From the NCBI GenBank assembly GCA_036128855.1, contig JAYYPW010000002.1, positions 124,001 to 188,000 of the forward strand: DNA of 64,000 nucleotides. The letters run 5' to 3'. The translations under genes were made by a program, and so were the position numbers. The stretch comes from JAYYPW01 sp036128855. Lineage in GTDB: Bacteria; Pseudomonadota; Gammaproteobacteria; Comchoanobacterales; Comchoanobacteraceae. This document shows positions 16,319 to 24,697 of this stretch, one piece after another. A model generated the notes under the pieces. It was not told where the DNA came from and did not search any database. It was given only the letters and a program-made list of their open reading frames with translations. Every line of letters starts with the position of its first letter. Position 1 is the stretch's first letter.

Positions 16319-19300
16319 ATGACACGTCAATTACCGCTTGAATCATTACCTAATCGCATTTGGCTTAGTTTGTTACCTATTAGTATGCTTTGCTTAAGCT
16401 TCTATTTTTATAATCAAGAAAACATATTCCCTACGATTAACACGCCCATTACAGTAAATCAGCAAACTGCAACAAAAATGGCTTTAGATGCCAATAATGT
16501 CCTCAAACTCAAGCTAAACCCTAAAGAAGTACGTACAACGTCCGCATTTATAAGCCGTTCAGAAATCCAAAACTACATATCTCTAGAAGCTGGAGGAAAC
16601 GAGAAACTCAATCAATTAATCAAATCTGGCGATTTAATTAGCAGTTTTTGGTCAGTGAAACTTTTTATTCCAAAAGAAATACAACAAAACACTTTTCAAT
16701 TTACCCCAGAAGGGAAGTTTTACGGGTACCAGGTAGGGATACCAGAAGAAAAAAGCTTACCCAACATATCCAAAGAAAAAGCTCAACTCAAGATGCATAA
16801 ATTTCTAAAACATCACCCACTTGCAAATACCAATTTTTCAGAATTTACCGAAAAAGACTATGTACTAAAGAAACAAGACAATGGTAGGCAAGATCATACG
16901 TTTATTTACGAAAATAAAAGTCAAACCATCGGTGAAGCCGTACCAGAAATAATCTGCACAATCTCAGGTAATCGCATCACAAAACTACAAACTTATTACA
17001 AATTGCCTGAAAATTTCCTAAAAAACTTTCAAGCTATGAATTCTTACAATAACTTTCTCGGATCTATTGGAAGTATGATAATTATCATTGGCTATTTTGG
17101 GGCAGCTGTATGCACAATAGCATACGGTTGGAAAAAAGGGTTACTTAATTGGACAGGCGCATCCAGCTTAGCCCTATTTATCACAGCTACTTCTTTATTA
17201 TCACAAATAAACATACTACCAATAATATGGTATATGGCCTACGATCCATCTCGTAATGAAAGCCAATTCCTTTGGGAAGTTCTCATCCCGTCATTAACCA
17301 ATTCCGTAACTCAATTTATATATTTATCAGTTACCTTCCTGGCTGCAGAATTCCTGACCCGGCAAGCTTTCCCTCATCACCCTCAACTTTTTAGCTGGCT
17401 ATCACCACGGCAAGCTGGCAGTATTACTTCGCTGAAACAGATCGCACTAGGCTACACAATGATGTTTATCGATCTCGGCTACATTGCTCTATTTTACCTT
17501 ACAGCCTTACAATTACCCGGAGTTTGGTCGCCATCTTTTAATCTTATTGACCCAAACTTCATGGCCTATTACATGCCCTTCTTTACTCCATTTGCAAATT
17601 CTCTACATGCTGGGATATGGGAAGAGTTTTTATTTAGAGCAATCCCAATTGCTTTAGCGGTAATTGTAAGCAAAAAATATTTTAAAAAACCAGCTCCATT
17701 CATCATAATAGCCCTGATTCTTCAAGCAGTAATTTTTGGACTTGCCCACGCAAACTATCCTCAACAACCTTCGTATATTAGAATTATTGAACTTAGTATA
17801 CCTTTCTTTTTCTGGGGACTAGCATACATATACTGCGGATTACTTCCCTGTATCATTGCTCATTACACTTATGATATGTTTGTCATGAGTGAAAGCCTTT
17901 TTTTCATACAAACACCCGGCATATGGCTACAACAGTTGCTAGCAGCCATTTGCATCTCACTACCGCTGTTGCTTGTAGTCATACAAAAGCTGAGCTATAG
18001 CAGTATTTTCAGCTGGCATTTACTGCCCAACTCTGCAAGAAATGACGCGTGGAAACCAGAACAATCACATAAATCTGCAAAAAAGCATGAACAACAAACC
18101 AGTCAGCACCTATCTCGCCCCAGTATATTGATACTTGCTGCGACAGCTATTCTGAGTTTTGGCGTTTTTGCATGGTACACCCAAGAAGTCACCTTTGCTA
18201 CCACAAAACTGACTATCTCAAAAAGTGAAGCGCTCAAAATCGGTAGAAAAGAAGCCGCCAAGTTTATCGATCTAGACAAACCCTGGCAAGAAACTATCAC
18301 TACCCAAACTACAGGATTTAAAGATGCTCCTTACTATATAGAAACAGTTTTGGGTAAGGAAAAAACTTATAAACTACTTGAATCTAGACAAATTGGAACA
18401 AAAGAAGAACCTAAATTTCTTGATAGATTTCTACCACAAACAGTTTGGCATATCCGCTACGCACTATATGAAGGTGATCAAGACACGCGCTCAGAAGAAT
18501 TACATTTATACATTCGCTGCACAAATATGCCTATTACCTTTGATCATATTATTTCAGAAAACATCCCTGGTACAAACTTATCTAAACAAGAAGCCATCCA
18601 ATTAGCCCAAGAAAGCTTACAAAATTACACTTTAAGAAACGCAAACGAGACACCATGGTCAACACTCAATGTAAGCTCTACAACTAACCCCTCAAATCGT
18701 CTAGATTGGGCAATAACACTTGGTCCTGAGAAAGCTGCATATGATGGACTACAGCCTAGATGGTATGTGACGGTACAAGGGGATCAAGTCTCCTCTGTCG
18801 ATGGCAACCTATTTATTCCAGAGAAATGGTTAGAAAATCACAAAGAGAAAAAAGGTGTAGTTGCCATTATCCAACAAGTAATCAGTCTTGGAGTGATACT
18901 GGGTTATATTGTCCTACTATACCAGACAATACAGGCTTATGCAGAGGATCACATAAACCTTAGAAATATAGTAAAACTACTATTAGGGTTAGCCTTTATA
19001 AGGATAGTCGCATCACTTAACAATCAAGCCTCTATTTATCAGTTGCTCTCCCCTGCTAGCCCAATTGCTAATCAACTTGGAACCTACTGGATAAGTGTAT
19101 CAATTAGTATTTTTATCGCTAGTTTATCTCAAAGCTTATACACCAATTACCTATTAACCTCACAACGCAACGTACTAAGAAATGTCGTACCTTTTTATAG
19201 TACTATATACGGATTTCTACTCTCCATGATTTTCTTTAGTACCGAACTAATCACGAATCTATACACAAGCAACCCCTACTACTATCCCTACACCGCCTCA

Positions 19301-19750
19301 TTAGATGCAACATACCCGTTATTAAATCAGTTAATCTATACATTTGTGGGCATAAGCTTTTCCGCTAGTGTCGTTATATCGCTTTGTGCATGGATGCAAA
19401 AGAGTCAGGACTGGATTACATCTCATACATTTACATTATTTGCTATTACCTGCTACTTCCTCAGCAGTATCTCCTATCCAGGATCTAACGGCTATATAAT
19501 ACAAAGCCTATTATTTGCACCTGTAGCGTATCTCAGTTATGTATTTGTTATACGCTATGATTTAAGCACAATTGTTGCCATTGTGGCAGGTAATACTATT
19601 TTACATAGTGTGGTAAATAGCCTATCACAACCTTACCCAGGAAGTTGGATTGATACCTTAGTTATTATTTTAGTCAGCATAATTATAAGCTACAGCATGA
19701 TATCACTCATACAAGTGCACCAGAAGTCCAAAATGCTCGAGAACGAATGA
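16319..19750 (+). CDS. Very large CPBP-family intramembrane protease
   Basis: 1143 residues. An N-terminal membrane helix (about 14-33) leads to an extracytoplasmic region with a PepSY-like unit (NISKEKAQLKMHKFLKHHP). A polytopic segment follows with the CPBP/ABI (Rce1-like) active-site motifs: E435-E436-F-L-F-R440, F473-G-L-A-H477 and H515-Y-T-Y-D519. A second extracytoplasmic region (about 600-850) has two more PepSY-like helices (ISKSEALKIGRKEAAKF and LSKQEAIQLAQESL), and a final polytopic block of about six helices (860-1130) lacks the protease motifs. Members cleave substrates within the membrane; the substrate here is unknown. Convergent with nth. Confidence 0.88.
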   Translation: MTRQLPLESLPNRIWLSLLPISMLCLSFYFYNQENIFPTINTPITVNQQTATKMALDANNVLKLKLNPKEVRTTSAFISRSEIQNYISLEAGGNEKLNQLIKSGDLISSFWSVKLFIPKEIQQNTFQFTPEGKFYGYQVGIPEEKSLPNISKEKAQLKMHKFLKHHPLANTNFSEFTEKDYVLKKQDNGRQDHTFIYENKSQTIGEAVPEIICTISGNRITKLQTYYKLPENFLKNFQAMNSYNNFLGSIGSMIIIIGYFGAAVCTIAYGWKKGLLNWTGASSLALFITATSLLSQINILPIIWYMAYDPSRNESQFLWEVLIPSLTNSVTQFIYLSVTFLAAEFLTRQAFPHHPQLFSWLSPRQAGSITSLKQIALGYTMMFIDLGYIALFYLTALQLPGVWSPSFNLIDPNFMAYYMPFFTPFANSLHAGIWEEFLFRAIPIALAVIVSKKYFKKPAPFIIIALILQAVIFGLAHANYPQQPSYIRIIELSIPFFFWGLAYIYCGLLPCIIAHYTYDMFVMSESLFFIQTPGIWLQQLLAAICISLPLLLVVIQKLSYSSIFSWHLLPNSARNDAWKPEQSHKSAKKHEQQTSQHLSRPSILILAATAILSFGVFAWYTQEVTFATTKLTISKSEALKIGRKEAAKFIDLDKPWQETITTQTTGFKDAPYYIETVLGKEKTYKLLESRQIGTKEEPKFLDRFLPQTVWHIRYALYEGDQDTRSEELHLYIRCTNMPITFDHIISENIPGTNLSKQEAIQLAQESLQNYTLRNANETPWSTLNVSSTTNPSNRLDWAITLGPEKAAYDGLQPRWYVTVQGDQVSSVDGNLFIPEKWLENHKEKKGVVAIIQQVISLGVILGYIVLLYQTIQAYAEDHINLRNIVKLLLGLAFIRIVASLNNQASIYQLLSPASPIANQLGTYWISVSISIFIASLSQSLYTNYLLTSQRNVLRNVVPFYSTIYGFLLSMIFFSTELITNLYTSNPYYYPYTASLDATYPLLNQLIYTFVGISFSASVVISLCAWMQKSQDWITSHTFTLFAITCYFLSSISYPGSNGYIIQSLLFAPVAYLSYVFVIRYDLSTIVAIVAGNTILHSVVNSLSQPYPGSWIDTLVIILVSIIISYSMISLIQVHQKSKMLENE

Positions 19751-19761
19751 CATTAAAATAA

Positions 19762-19806
19762 CAAGTTATGGTTCTATTCAAGATGACTCTTTTACGCCAT
19801 AACTTG
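19762..19806 (-). terminator. Hairpin at the end of nth
   Basis: A perfect 10-base inverted repeat (CCATAACTTG at 19797-19806 with CAAGTTATGG at 19762-19771) spans the nth stop codon. In the nth transcript the distal arm is followed by TTATTTTAATG, a short T-rich tail. It is a reasonable intrinsic terminator for the metG-rnfB-nth transcript, although the 25-base loop is long. Confidence 0.45.
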
Positions 19807-20434
19807 CCTGCCGTGATATACAAGGTAAAGGACAAGATTGGCATTCAGGCTTACGCGCCTTACACAAGTATCTACCGTGCAAAATTAGCCAATGGTGTGC
19901 ATATTTATGATATTTTTTCGGAATCACACGATATAAGTCTTTTTCAACACCATCTGGCGTAGAAGCTTTACTCAGCCCTAACCTTCTTGATACCCTATAA
20001 ACATGAGTATCTACTGCGATAGTATCTTGACCAAAAGCCATTTGTAAAACCACGTTAGCAGTCTTACGACCGACACCTGGCAAACTAATGAGCTCTTTCA
20101 TGGTATGCGGAACCTCACCATTGTATTTATCAATTAAGTCTCTACACAGTTGTATTATATTTTTTGCCTTGTTGTTGTATAAACCAATGGTTTTTATATA
20201 AGGAATTAATCCATCCACACCAAGTTCATAGATAGCCTCTGGTGTATTCGCAACTAGATAAAGCTTTTCAGTTGCTTTATTAACGCTAATATCAGTAGCT
20301 TGAGCGGATAAAACCACAGCTACCAATAACTCAAAAACGCTTTTATGTGTTAGCTCACCCTGTGGCGATGAGTTTTGTTGAGTAAATATAGAAAAAACCA
20401 TATCCACTTGCTTCTTAGTCAAATGTTTTGCCAT
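19778..20434 (-). CDS. nth: Endonuclease III (DNA glycosylase/AP lyase)
   Basis: 218 residues. Removes oxidised pyrimidines and nicks the abasic site. The helix-hairpin-helix LPGVGRKTANVVLQ contains the catalytic Lys, and VDTHVYRVSRRLGL the catalytic Asp. The iron-sulfur cluster cysteines are present as C-X6-C-X2-C-X3-C (CKARKPECQSCPLPC). The last spacing is two residues shorter than the C-X5-C of E. coli. It begins one base after rnfB ends, so the genes are cotranscribed. Confidence 0.95.
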   Translation of the reverse strand: MAKHLTKKQVDMVFSIFTQQNSSPQGELTHKSVFELLVAVVLSAQATDISVNKATEKLYLVANTPEAIYELGVDGLIPYIKTIGLYNNKAKNIIQLCRDLIDKYNGEVPHTMKELISLPGVGRKTANVVLQMAFGQDTIAVDTHVYRVSRRLGLSKASTPDGVEKDLYRVIPKKYHKYAHHWLILHGRYLCKARKPECQSCPLPCISRQASYGVKESS

Positions 20435-21004
20435 TTAAACTCCTAAAAGCTCTTCTTTTACCACATGATAGCGAGATTGTTTTTGTTTCTCTCGCCTAAC
20501 CAAGCGTTCTTGCCGGTCTAAGTATTGTTGGCGCCAAGTAGCTGATTGTGCAACGTGATCTTTTACCTCAACAGTATAATTTTCTACAACACAGTCGACC
20601 GGACAAGGAGCAACACAAAGACCACAGCCCGTACAGCGGTCTGCCATAATCACATGCAGATGCTTAGGAGCCCCCACAATTGCATCAACCGGACAAGCTC
20701 GAATGCACTTAGTACAACCTATACACTGATCTGCGATGATCTGAAAAGTAGAAGGCTTACGGTAATTTTCTATAACTGTTTGTAAATAAGGAGATGGGTC
20801 AAGGGATAAAATATCAGAAATTTTCTGTAAAACTCGCTCACCTCCAGGCTGGCATTTATCTGGTGTATCTAAACCAGCACTTATAGCATCTGCATAAGGT
20901 TTACAAGCAGCATAACCACATTCCCGACATTGTGTTTGTGGTAATACCTTATCAATAGCGACTGCTAATGCTTCGTTCGACCTCGTTGAATCCACCTGAG
21001 ACAT
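20435..21004 (-). CDS. rnfB: RnfB-like iron-sulfur protein without membrane anchor
   Basis: 189 residues. The N-terminal 4Fe-4S motif of RnfB is present (CRECGYAAC followed by C at DKCQPGG), then two ferredoxin 4Fe-4S motifs, CIGCTKCIRACPVDAI and CTGCGLCVAPCPVDC. Typical RnfB starts with a membrane helix; here the protein begins directly ahead of the first cluster domain and looks soluble. No rnfA, C, D, G or E gene is in the window. The pairing with nth recalls the gammaproteobacterial rnf-nth neighbourhood. It probably acts as an electron carrier, partner unknown. Confidence 0.88.
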   Translation of the reverse strand: MSQVDSTRSNEALAVAIDKVLPQTQCRECGYAACKPYADAISAGLDTPDKCQPGGERVLQKISDILSLDPSPYLQTVIENYRKPSTFQIIADQCIGCTKCIRACPVDAIVGAPKHLHVIMADRCTGCGLCVAPCPVDCVVENYTVEVKDHVAQSATWRQQYLDRQERLVRREKQKQSRYHVVKEELLGV

Positions 21005-21013
21005 AACACATAC

Positions 21014-22654
21014 CTAGGTTAATGTATTTTCTTGACCAATTGGACAATCTTGCCTAGTAATACGTTCAAGAATACGAGGGAATACATTAATACGAACCTG
21101 CAGTAAGGGTGTACCTAAGTCTTGCCATGCGCACTCTTCTTTGTTAAAAAACTTCGCGGTCTTTTTTGCCGAATCTGGTAATACTGGAGCTAAATAAATC
21201 ATCAGTTGATAAAATGCTGTCAAAGCAGTAGTACAAATACGCTGTACCTTTAATAATTGAGTCTCATCTTTTGCTAAAACCCATGGCTTTTGCCGGTCTA
21301 TGTATTGGTTTACGGAATCAGCAAGAGCCATAATCTCTCTCATAGCTAAACTAAATTGTTTTTTATAATATGCTTGAGCAATAGTTGATCGTGCATCTGT
21401 TATCTGCGCAATAAGATCTGCGTCATCTAAAGCATCCGCGGTGAGGCCCTGAAAAAACTTATGTATAAAACCAGAGCTTCGACTACCAATATTGATAATC
21501 TTACCCACTAAGTCTGCATTGCAACGCTGAGTAAAATCATCCCAAGCTAGGTCCATATCTTGAATACCATCAGACAATTTAGCAGCGAAATAGTAGCGAA
21601 GATATTCAGGAGAAAGCTTAGCCAAATAAGACTGAGCTGTAACCATAGTTCCCCTCGACTTAGACATTTTGGCGCCATCGATAGTCAAGAACCCATGAGC
21701 ATGTAAGCTTGAGGGCATGTTATAACCCGATGCTTGTAATACTGCAGGCCAAAACAAACCATGAAAATACATGATATCTTTTCCCACAAAATGATGTATC
21801 TCCCAATCATTCTCTTCACGCCAAACTTGGTTGACTAAATCTTTACCTCTAAGTTTAGCATATTTCAATAATGCAGCTATATAACCTACTGGCGCATCCA
21901 CCCATACATAAAAGTATTTATCTTTATAACCCGGTATTAAAAAACCAAAATAAGGGGCATCTCGAGATATATCCCAGTCTCGCAAACCTTGCTCGAACCA
22001 TTCTGATAGCTTATTACGAACAGCAGGTTGTAAATTTGCCTGAGCAAGCCAGTCTTCTAGGATTGGTTGCTGCTTTTCAAGAGTAAAGAACAAATGTTCT
22101 GAAGGTTTCATCACTGGCTTAGTCTGGGTTAATACAGAATATGAGTCAATTAAATCTGCAGGTGAATAGTTAGCTCCACACTTCTCACAGTTATCTCCAT
22201 ATTGATCCTTTGCATGACATTTTGGACATGTGCCTTTGATAAATCGATCTGGCAAAAACATTTTTGCTTGCGCATCATAAGCCTGCTGAATTTTTGATTT
22301 CTTAATAAAGCCCGCATCATTTAAAGTCTTGAATATATCAGTAACCAAAGATTCATTTTCTTTACTTCGTGTTGAATGAAATATGTCATAACTTATGTTA
22401 AATGCTTTACTATCTGTATAATGAAGATTCCAGATTTTGTTGATCCAATCTTGCGCACTAATTTTTTCTTTTTGAGCAGAAAGCATTATTGCACTACCAT
22501 GGGCATCATCACCTGACACAAATATTACTTCATTACCAGTCAGGCGCATAAATCGTACCCATATGTCTGCTTGTGTTTGCTCAAGCATGTGGCCTAAGTG
22601 CAAGGCCCCATTTGCATAAGGTAAAGAGGTAGTTACAAATAACTTTTTATTCAC
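21014..22654 (-). CDS. metG: Methionyl-tRNA synthetase (short form)
   Basis: 546 residues. The class I signature HLGHM is at 19-23 and KMSKS is in DGAKMSKSRGT. The zinc-knuckle insertion has CPKCHAKDQYGDNCEKCG. The anticodon-binding helical domain follows. The C-terminal EMAP/Trbp111-like tRNA-binding domain found in E. coli MetG (677 residues) is absent, as in many bacteria. First gene of the metG-rnfB-nth run. A tRNA-Met gene is at 33708. Confidence 0.97.
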   Translation of the reverse strand: MNKKLFVTTSLPYANGALHLGHMLEQTQADIWVRFMRLTGNEVIFVSGDDAHGSAIMLSAQKEKISAQDWINKIWNLHYTDSKAFNISYDIFHSTRSKENESLVTDIFKTLNDAGFIKKSKIQQAYDAQAKMFLPDRFIKGTCPKCHAKDQYGDNCEKCGANYSPADLIDSYSVLTQTKPVMKPSEHLFFTLEKQQPILEDWLAQANLQPAVRNKLSEWFEQGLRDWDISRDAPYFGFLIPGYKDKYFYVWVDAPVGYIAALLKYAKLRGKDLVNQVWREENDWEIHHFVGKDIMYFHGLFWPAVLQASGYNMPSSLHAHGFLTIDGAKMSKSRGTMVTAQSYLAKLSPEYLRYYFAAKLSDGIQDMDLAWDDFTQRCNADLVGKIINIGSRSSGFIHKFFQGLTADALDDADLIAQITDARSTIAQAYYKKQFSLAMREIMALADSVNQYIDRQKPWVLAKDETQLLKVQRICTTALTAFYQLMIYLAPVLPDSAKKTAKFFNKEECAWQDLGTPLLQVRINVFPRILERITRQDCPIGQENTLT

Positions 22655-23363
22655 AAATTATCTAATCTAAAAAGAATAAGAATATACCACAAATGAGGAA
22701 AAAAATCCATTCCTAGCGCTCTCTACACCTAGATACTGATAAAGGTAGCTTTTATAAAATATAGCTTCTTTTTATATGGTGTGAAACATGTAAGCTCTTA
22801 AATAACATACCAAATCATTTCATTTTTACTTAATATTGGTAATGTACTATCAACTATAAAAAGCCCAAGACATTAACTCCTCTACATAAGAATTTCTACA
22901 AAAAAAATCTCATAGAAAAAAAAATATCTATTTATCCCTACTTATTTCAGATAATCTTAATAGAAATACGCTACTTTAAACATAAAAGCTCGCTTATAGA
23001 AAATTAAATACCCTTAAGATTCGAAAAATAATACTTTTTTATTATCTCAATACACCAAAACCGCTAATAATATCCGGGCCTAAATACATTACCTATTCAG
23101 ATTTATTTAATACTATTAGCGTATTGTCGAACAAAAAAGTTCGCTTTAAGCTAGATAAATACTAATATTTTTTGTAATTATTTTTACCCACATAAAAAAT
23201 ACAACATATATAATTTTTTAATTAATACTTAATTTATATGCAGTAATCTAAACATAAAAAGCTCTATTCATAAGATTAAAGAGACTTAAGAAAACGTTTT
23301 TTTTATAACTTTTTCCACATTAGTCATCACTTTGTACTATACCTAAAACATAGAAACAACAGG
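22655..23363. other. 709-base AT-rich region without a recognisable gene
   Basis: Lies between divergent metG and the small ORF at 23373. No convincing ORF, tRNA or rRNA is seen. It is strongly AT-rich with many poly-A and poly-T runs. A small perfect hairpin, CGAAC-AAAAAA-GTTCG, is at 23128-23143 without a following T-run. It may carry the metG promoter, a small RNA, or a decayed gene. Confidence 0.5.
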
Positions 23364-23372
23364 GTGAAAAAG

Positions 23373-23603
23373 ATGTACAATGTAGAAGATATAAATGATG
23401 CTATCAAAAAAATACAAAATATAAGTAACCAACCTCATACCAAATACACTACAGAAGACAAAGAAAAAATTGTTTTAGAATACTGTAAACAATTTAGTAT
23501 CAATCACGAAAACATGCACCTAGATCAACTCCTAATTGAACTACAAAAAGAACATGACTATATAAGTCAAAGCCAGAATAACAGCAGAAATTATAAACGA
23601 TAA
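23373..23603 (+). CDS. Small hydrophilic protein, unknown
   Basis: 76 residues from the ATG at 23373, which has AGGG 9 bases upstream; a GTG at 23364 in the same frame would overlap that site. The protein is rich in Lys, Glu, Asn and Gln, probably helical, with no membrane segment. No family recognised. It is followed 48 bases later by hemJ in the same direction. Composition follows the AT-rich local sequence, so it could be spurious. Confidence 0.4.
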   Translation: MYNVEDINDAIKKIQNISNQPHTKYTTEDKEKIVLEYCKQFSINHENMHLDQLLIELQKEHDYISQSQNNSRNYKR

Positions 23604-23651
23604 ATACAAAATATATTTGCTATATCAGTTAATACCGACTATTATAGCGCC

Positions 23652-24080
23652 ATGTTATATTTATGGTTAAAAGTTTTTCACCAATTTAGTATCATGGCCT
23701 GGTATGCCGGTCTTTGGTATTTGCCTAGACTTTTTGTTTATCATGCTGAATGCAATGAACTACAGGTACATGAGAAACTCACTATCATGATGTATAGACT
23801 GTATACGTATATAATGACCCCTGCCCTTTTTATTGTACTAATATCAGGGCTATCGATTGTTTACATCAACAGCCATGCCTATTTAAATGCTGGATGGTTC
23901 CATGTAAAATTGACTGCAGTTTTCTTTCTGATAGTTTTCCATTTTGTCTGCCGCTGGCATCTATCTCAGTTTCAAAAAAACAAAAATATATATTCAGGGG
24001 TATATTTTCGAGCATTTAACGAAGTACCGACAATATTACTGATAGTTATACTCTCAATGGCTGTTGTAAAACCATTCTAA
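23652..24080 (+). CDS. hemJ: Protoporphyrinogen IX oxidase HemJ (UPF0093)
   Basis: 142 residues, four membrane helices, standard family size. HemJ oxidises protoporphyrinogen IX in haem synthesis in many bacteria lacking HemG/HemY. The diagnostic start WLKVFHQFSIMAWYAGLWYLPRLFVYHAE holds the conserved His, and HVKLTAVFFLIVFHFVCRWHLSQF a second conserved region. Convergent with the L,D-transpeptidase gene; the two stops are 16 bases apart around a hairpin. Confidence 0.93.
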   Translation: MLYLWLKVFHQFSIMAWYAGLWYLPRLFVYHAECNELQVHEKLTIMMYRLYTYIMTPALFIVLISGLSIVYINSHAYLNAGWFHVKLTAVFFLIVFHFVCRWHLSQFQKNKNIYSGVYFRAFNEVPTILLIVILSMAVVKPF

Positions 24081-24081
24081 A

Positions 24082-24103
24082 AACAGTAACTATTGTTACT
24101 GTT
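24082..24103 (-). terminator. Intrinsic terminator of the L,D-transpeptidase gene
   Basis: Perfect 9-base inverted repeat with a 4-base loop, AACAGTAAC-TATT-GTTACTGTT, overlapping the stop codon at 24096. In the minus-strand transcript it is followed by TTTTTAG. A compact hairpin with T-run fits an intrinsic terminator; on the plus strand (hemJ) no T-run follows. Confidence 0.6.
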
Positions 24104-24686
24104 GCATACGTAACCACCAAGATGAAAACAAACCCCATCTTTGCCAAAAAATGATGTTATCTGCATCATAAATGTAGACCCATGACTGCAGATCTACATC
24201 GGAAAAAAGCTCAATACAGTCTTGAGGTAACATCCGGATACACCCTGCAGACATGGGTTTCTTATCTGTAAAACAAGAAACTGGTGTACCATGAATATAA
24301 ATATAACGAGATTTTGTCCGATGATTATGGCCTTGCAGCCCACTTAACCAAAAAATACGCGTTAAAATTGGATCATCAACATGGAGAGTAGCATCATATT
24401 TACTTAGCGGCTCTCTCGACTTAAAAACCATATCCGGGGGTTGGTCGTGACCAATTTTCTCATCAATACTGAACCACCCTCTTGGAGTCTTACCTGATCC
24501 ATCTTGCTCACCAGTACCATTTTTAGCTGTAGAAATAGGAAATATTCTTATGATTTCTCCTCCTCTAACCAAGGCTAATCTCTGCTTTTCAACAGATACC
24601 AGCAAGAACTCTTTACCTGACTTCACAACACATGAATAGTACACATGCAAAAGTAAGTCATAAAGATTGCGAAAAAACTGATACAT
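24096..24686 (-). CDS. L,D-transpeptidase (YkuD domain)
   Basis: 196 residues. The YkuD catalytic motif is visible as IHGTPVSC...KPMSAGCIRM, with the nucleophilic Cys in SAGCIRM and the upstream His in HGT. Earlier elements FPISTAKNGTGEQDGSGKTPRGWF match the family. These enzymes form 3-3 crosslinks in peptidoglycan or attach proteins to it. No obvious cleavable signal peptide is seen; the N-terminus is only moderately hydrophobic. It follows pckA by 11 bases on the minus strand. Confidence 0.9.
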   Translation of the reverse strand: MYQFFRNLYDLLLHVYYSCVVKSGKEFLLVSVEKQRLALVRGGEIIRIFPISTAKNGTGEQDGSGKTPRGWFSIDEKIGHDQPPDMVFKSREPLSKYDATLHVDDPILTRIFWLSGLQGHNHRTKSRYIYIHGTPVSCFTDKKPMSAGCIRMLPQDCIELFSDVDLQSWVYIYDADNIIFWQRWGLFSSWWLRMQQ

Positions 24687-24697
24687 CCTAGCGACGT

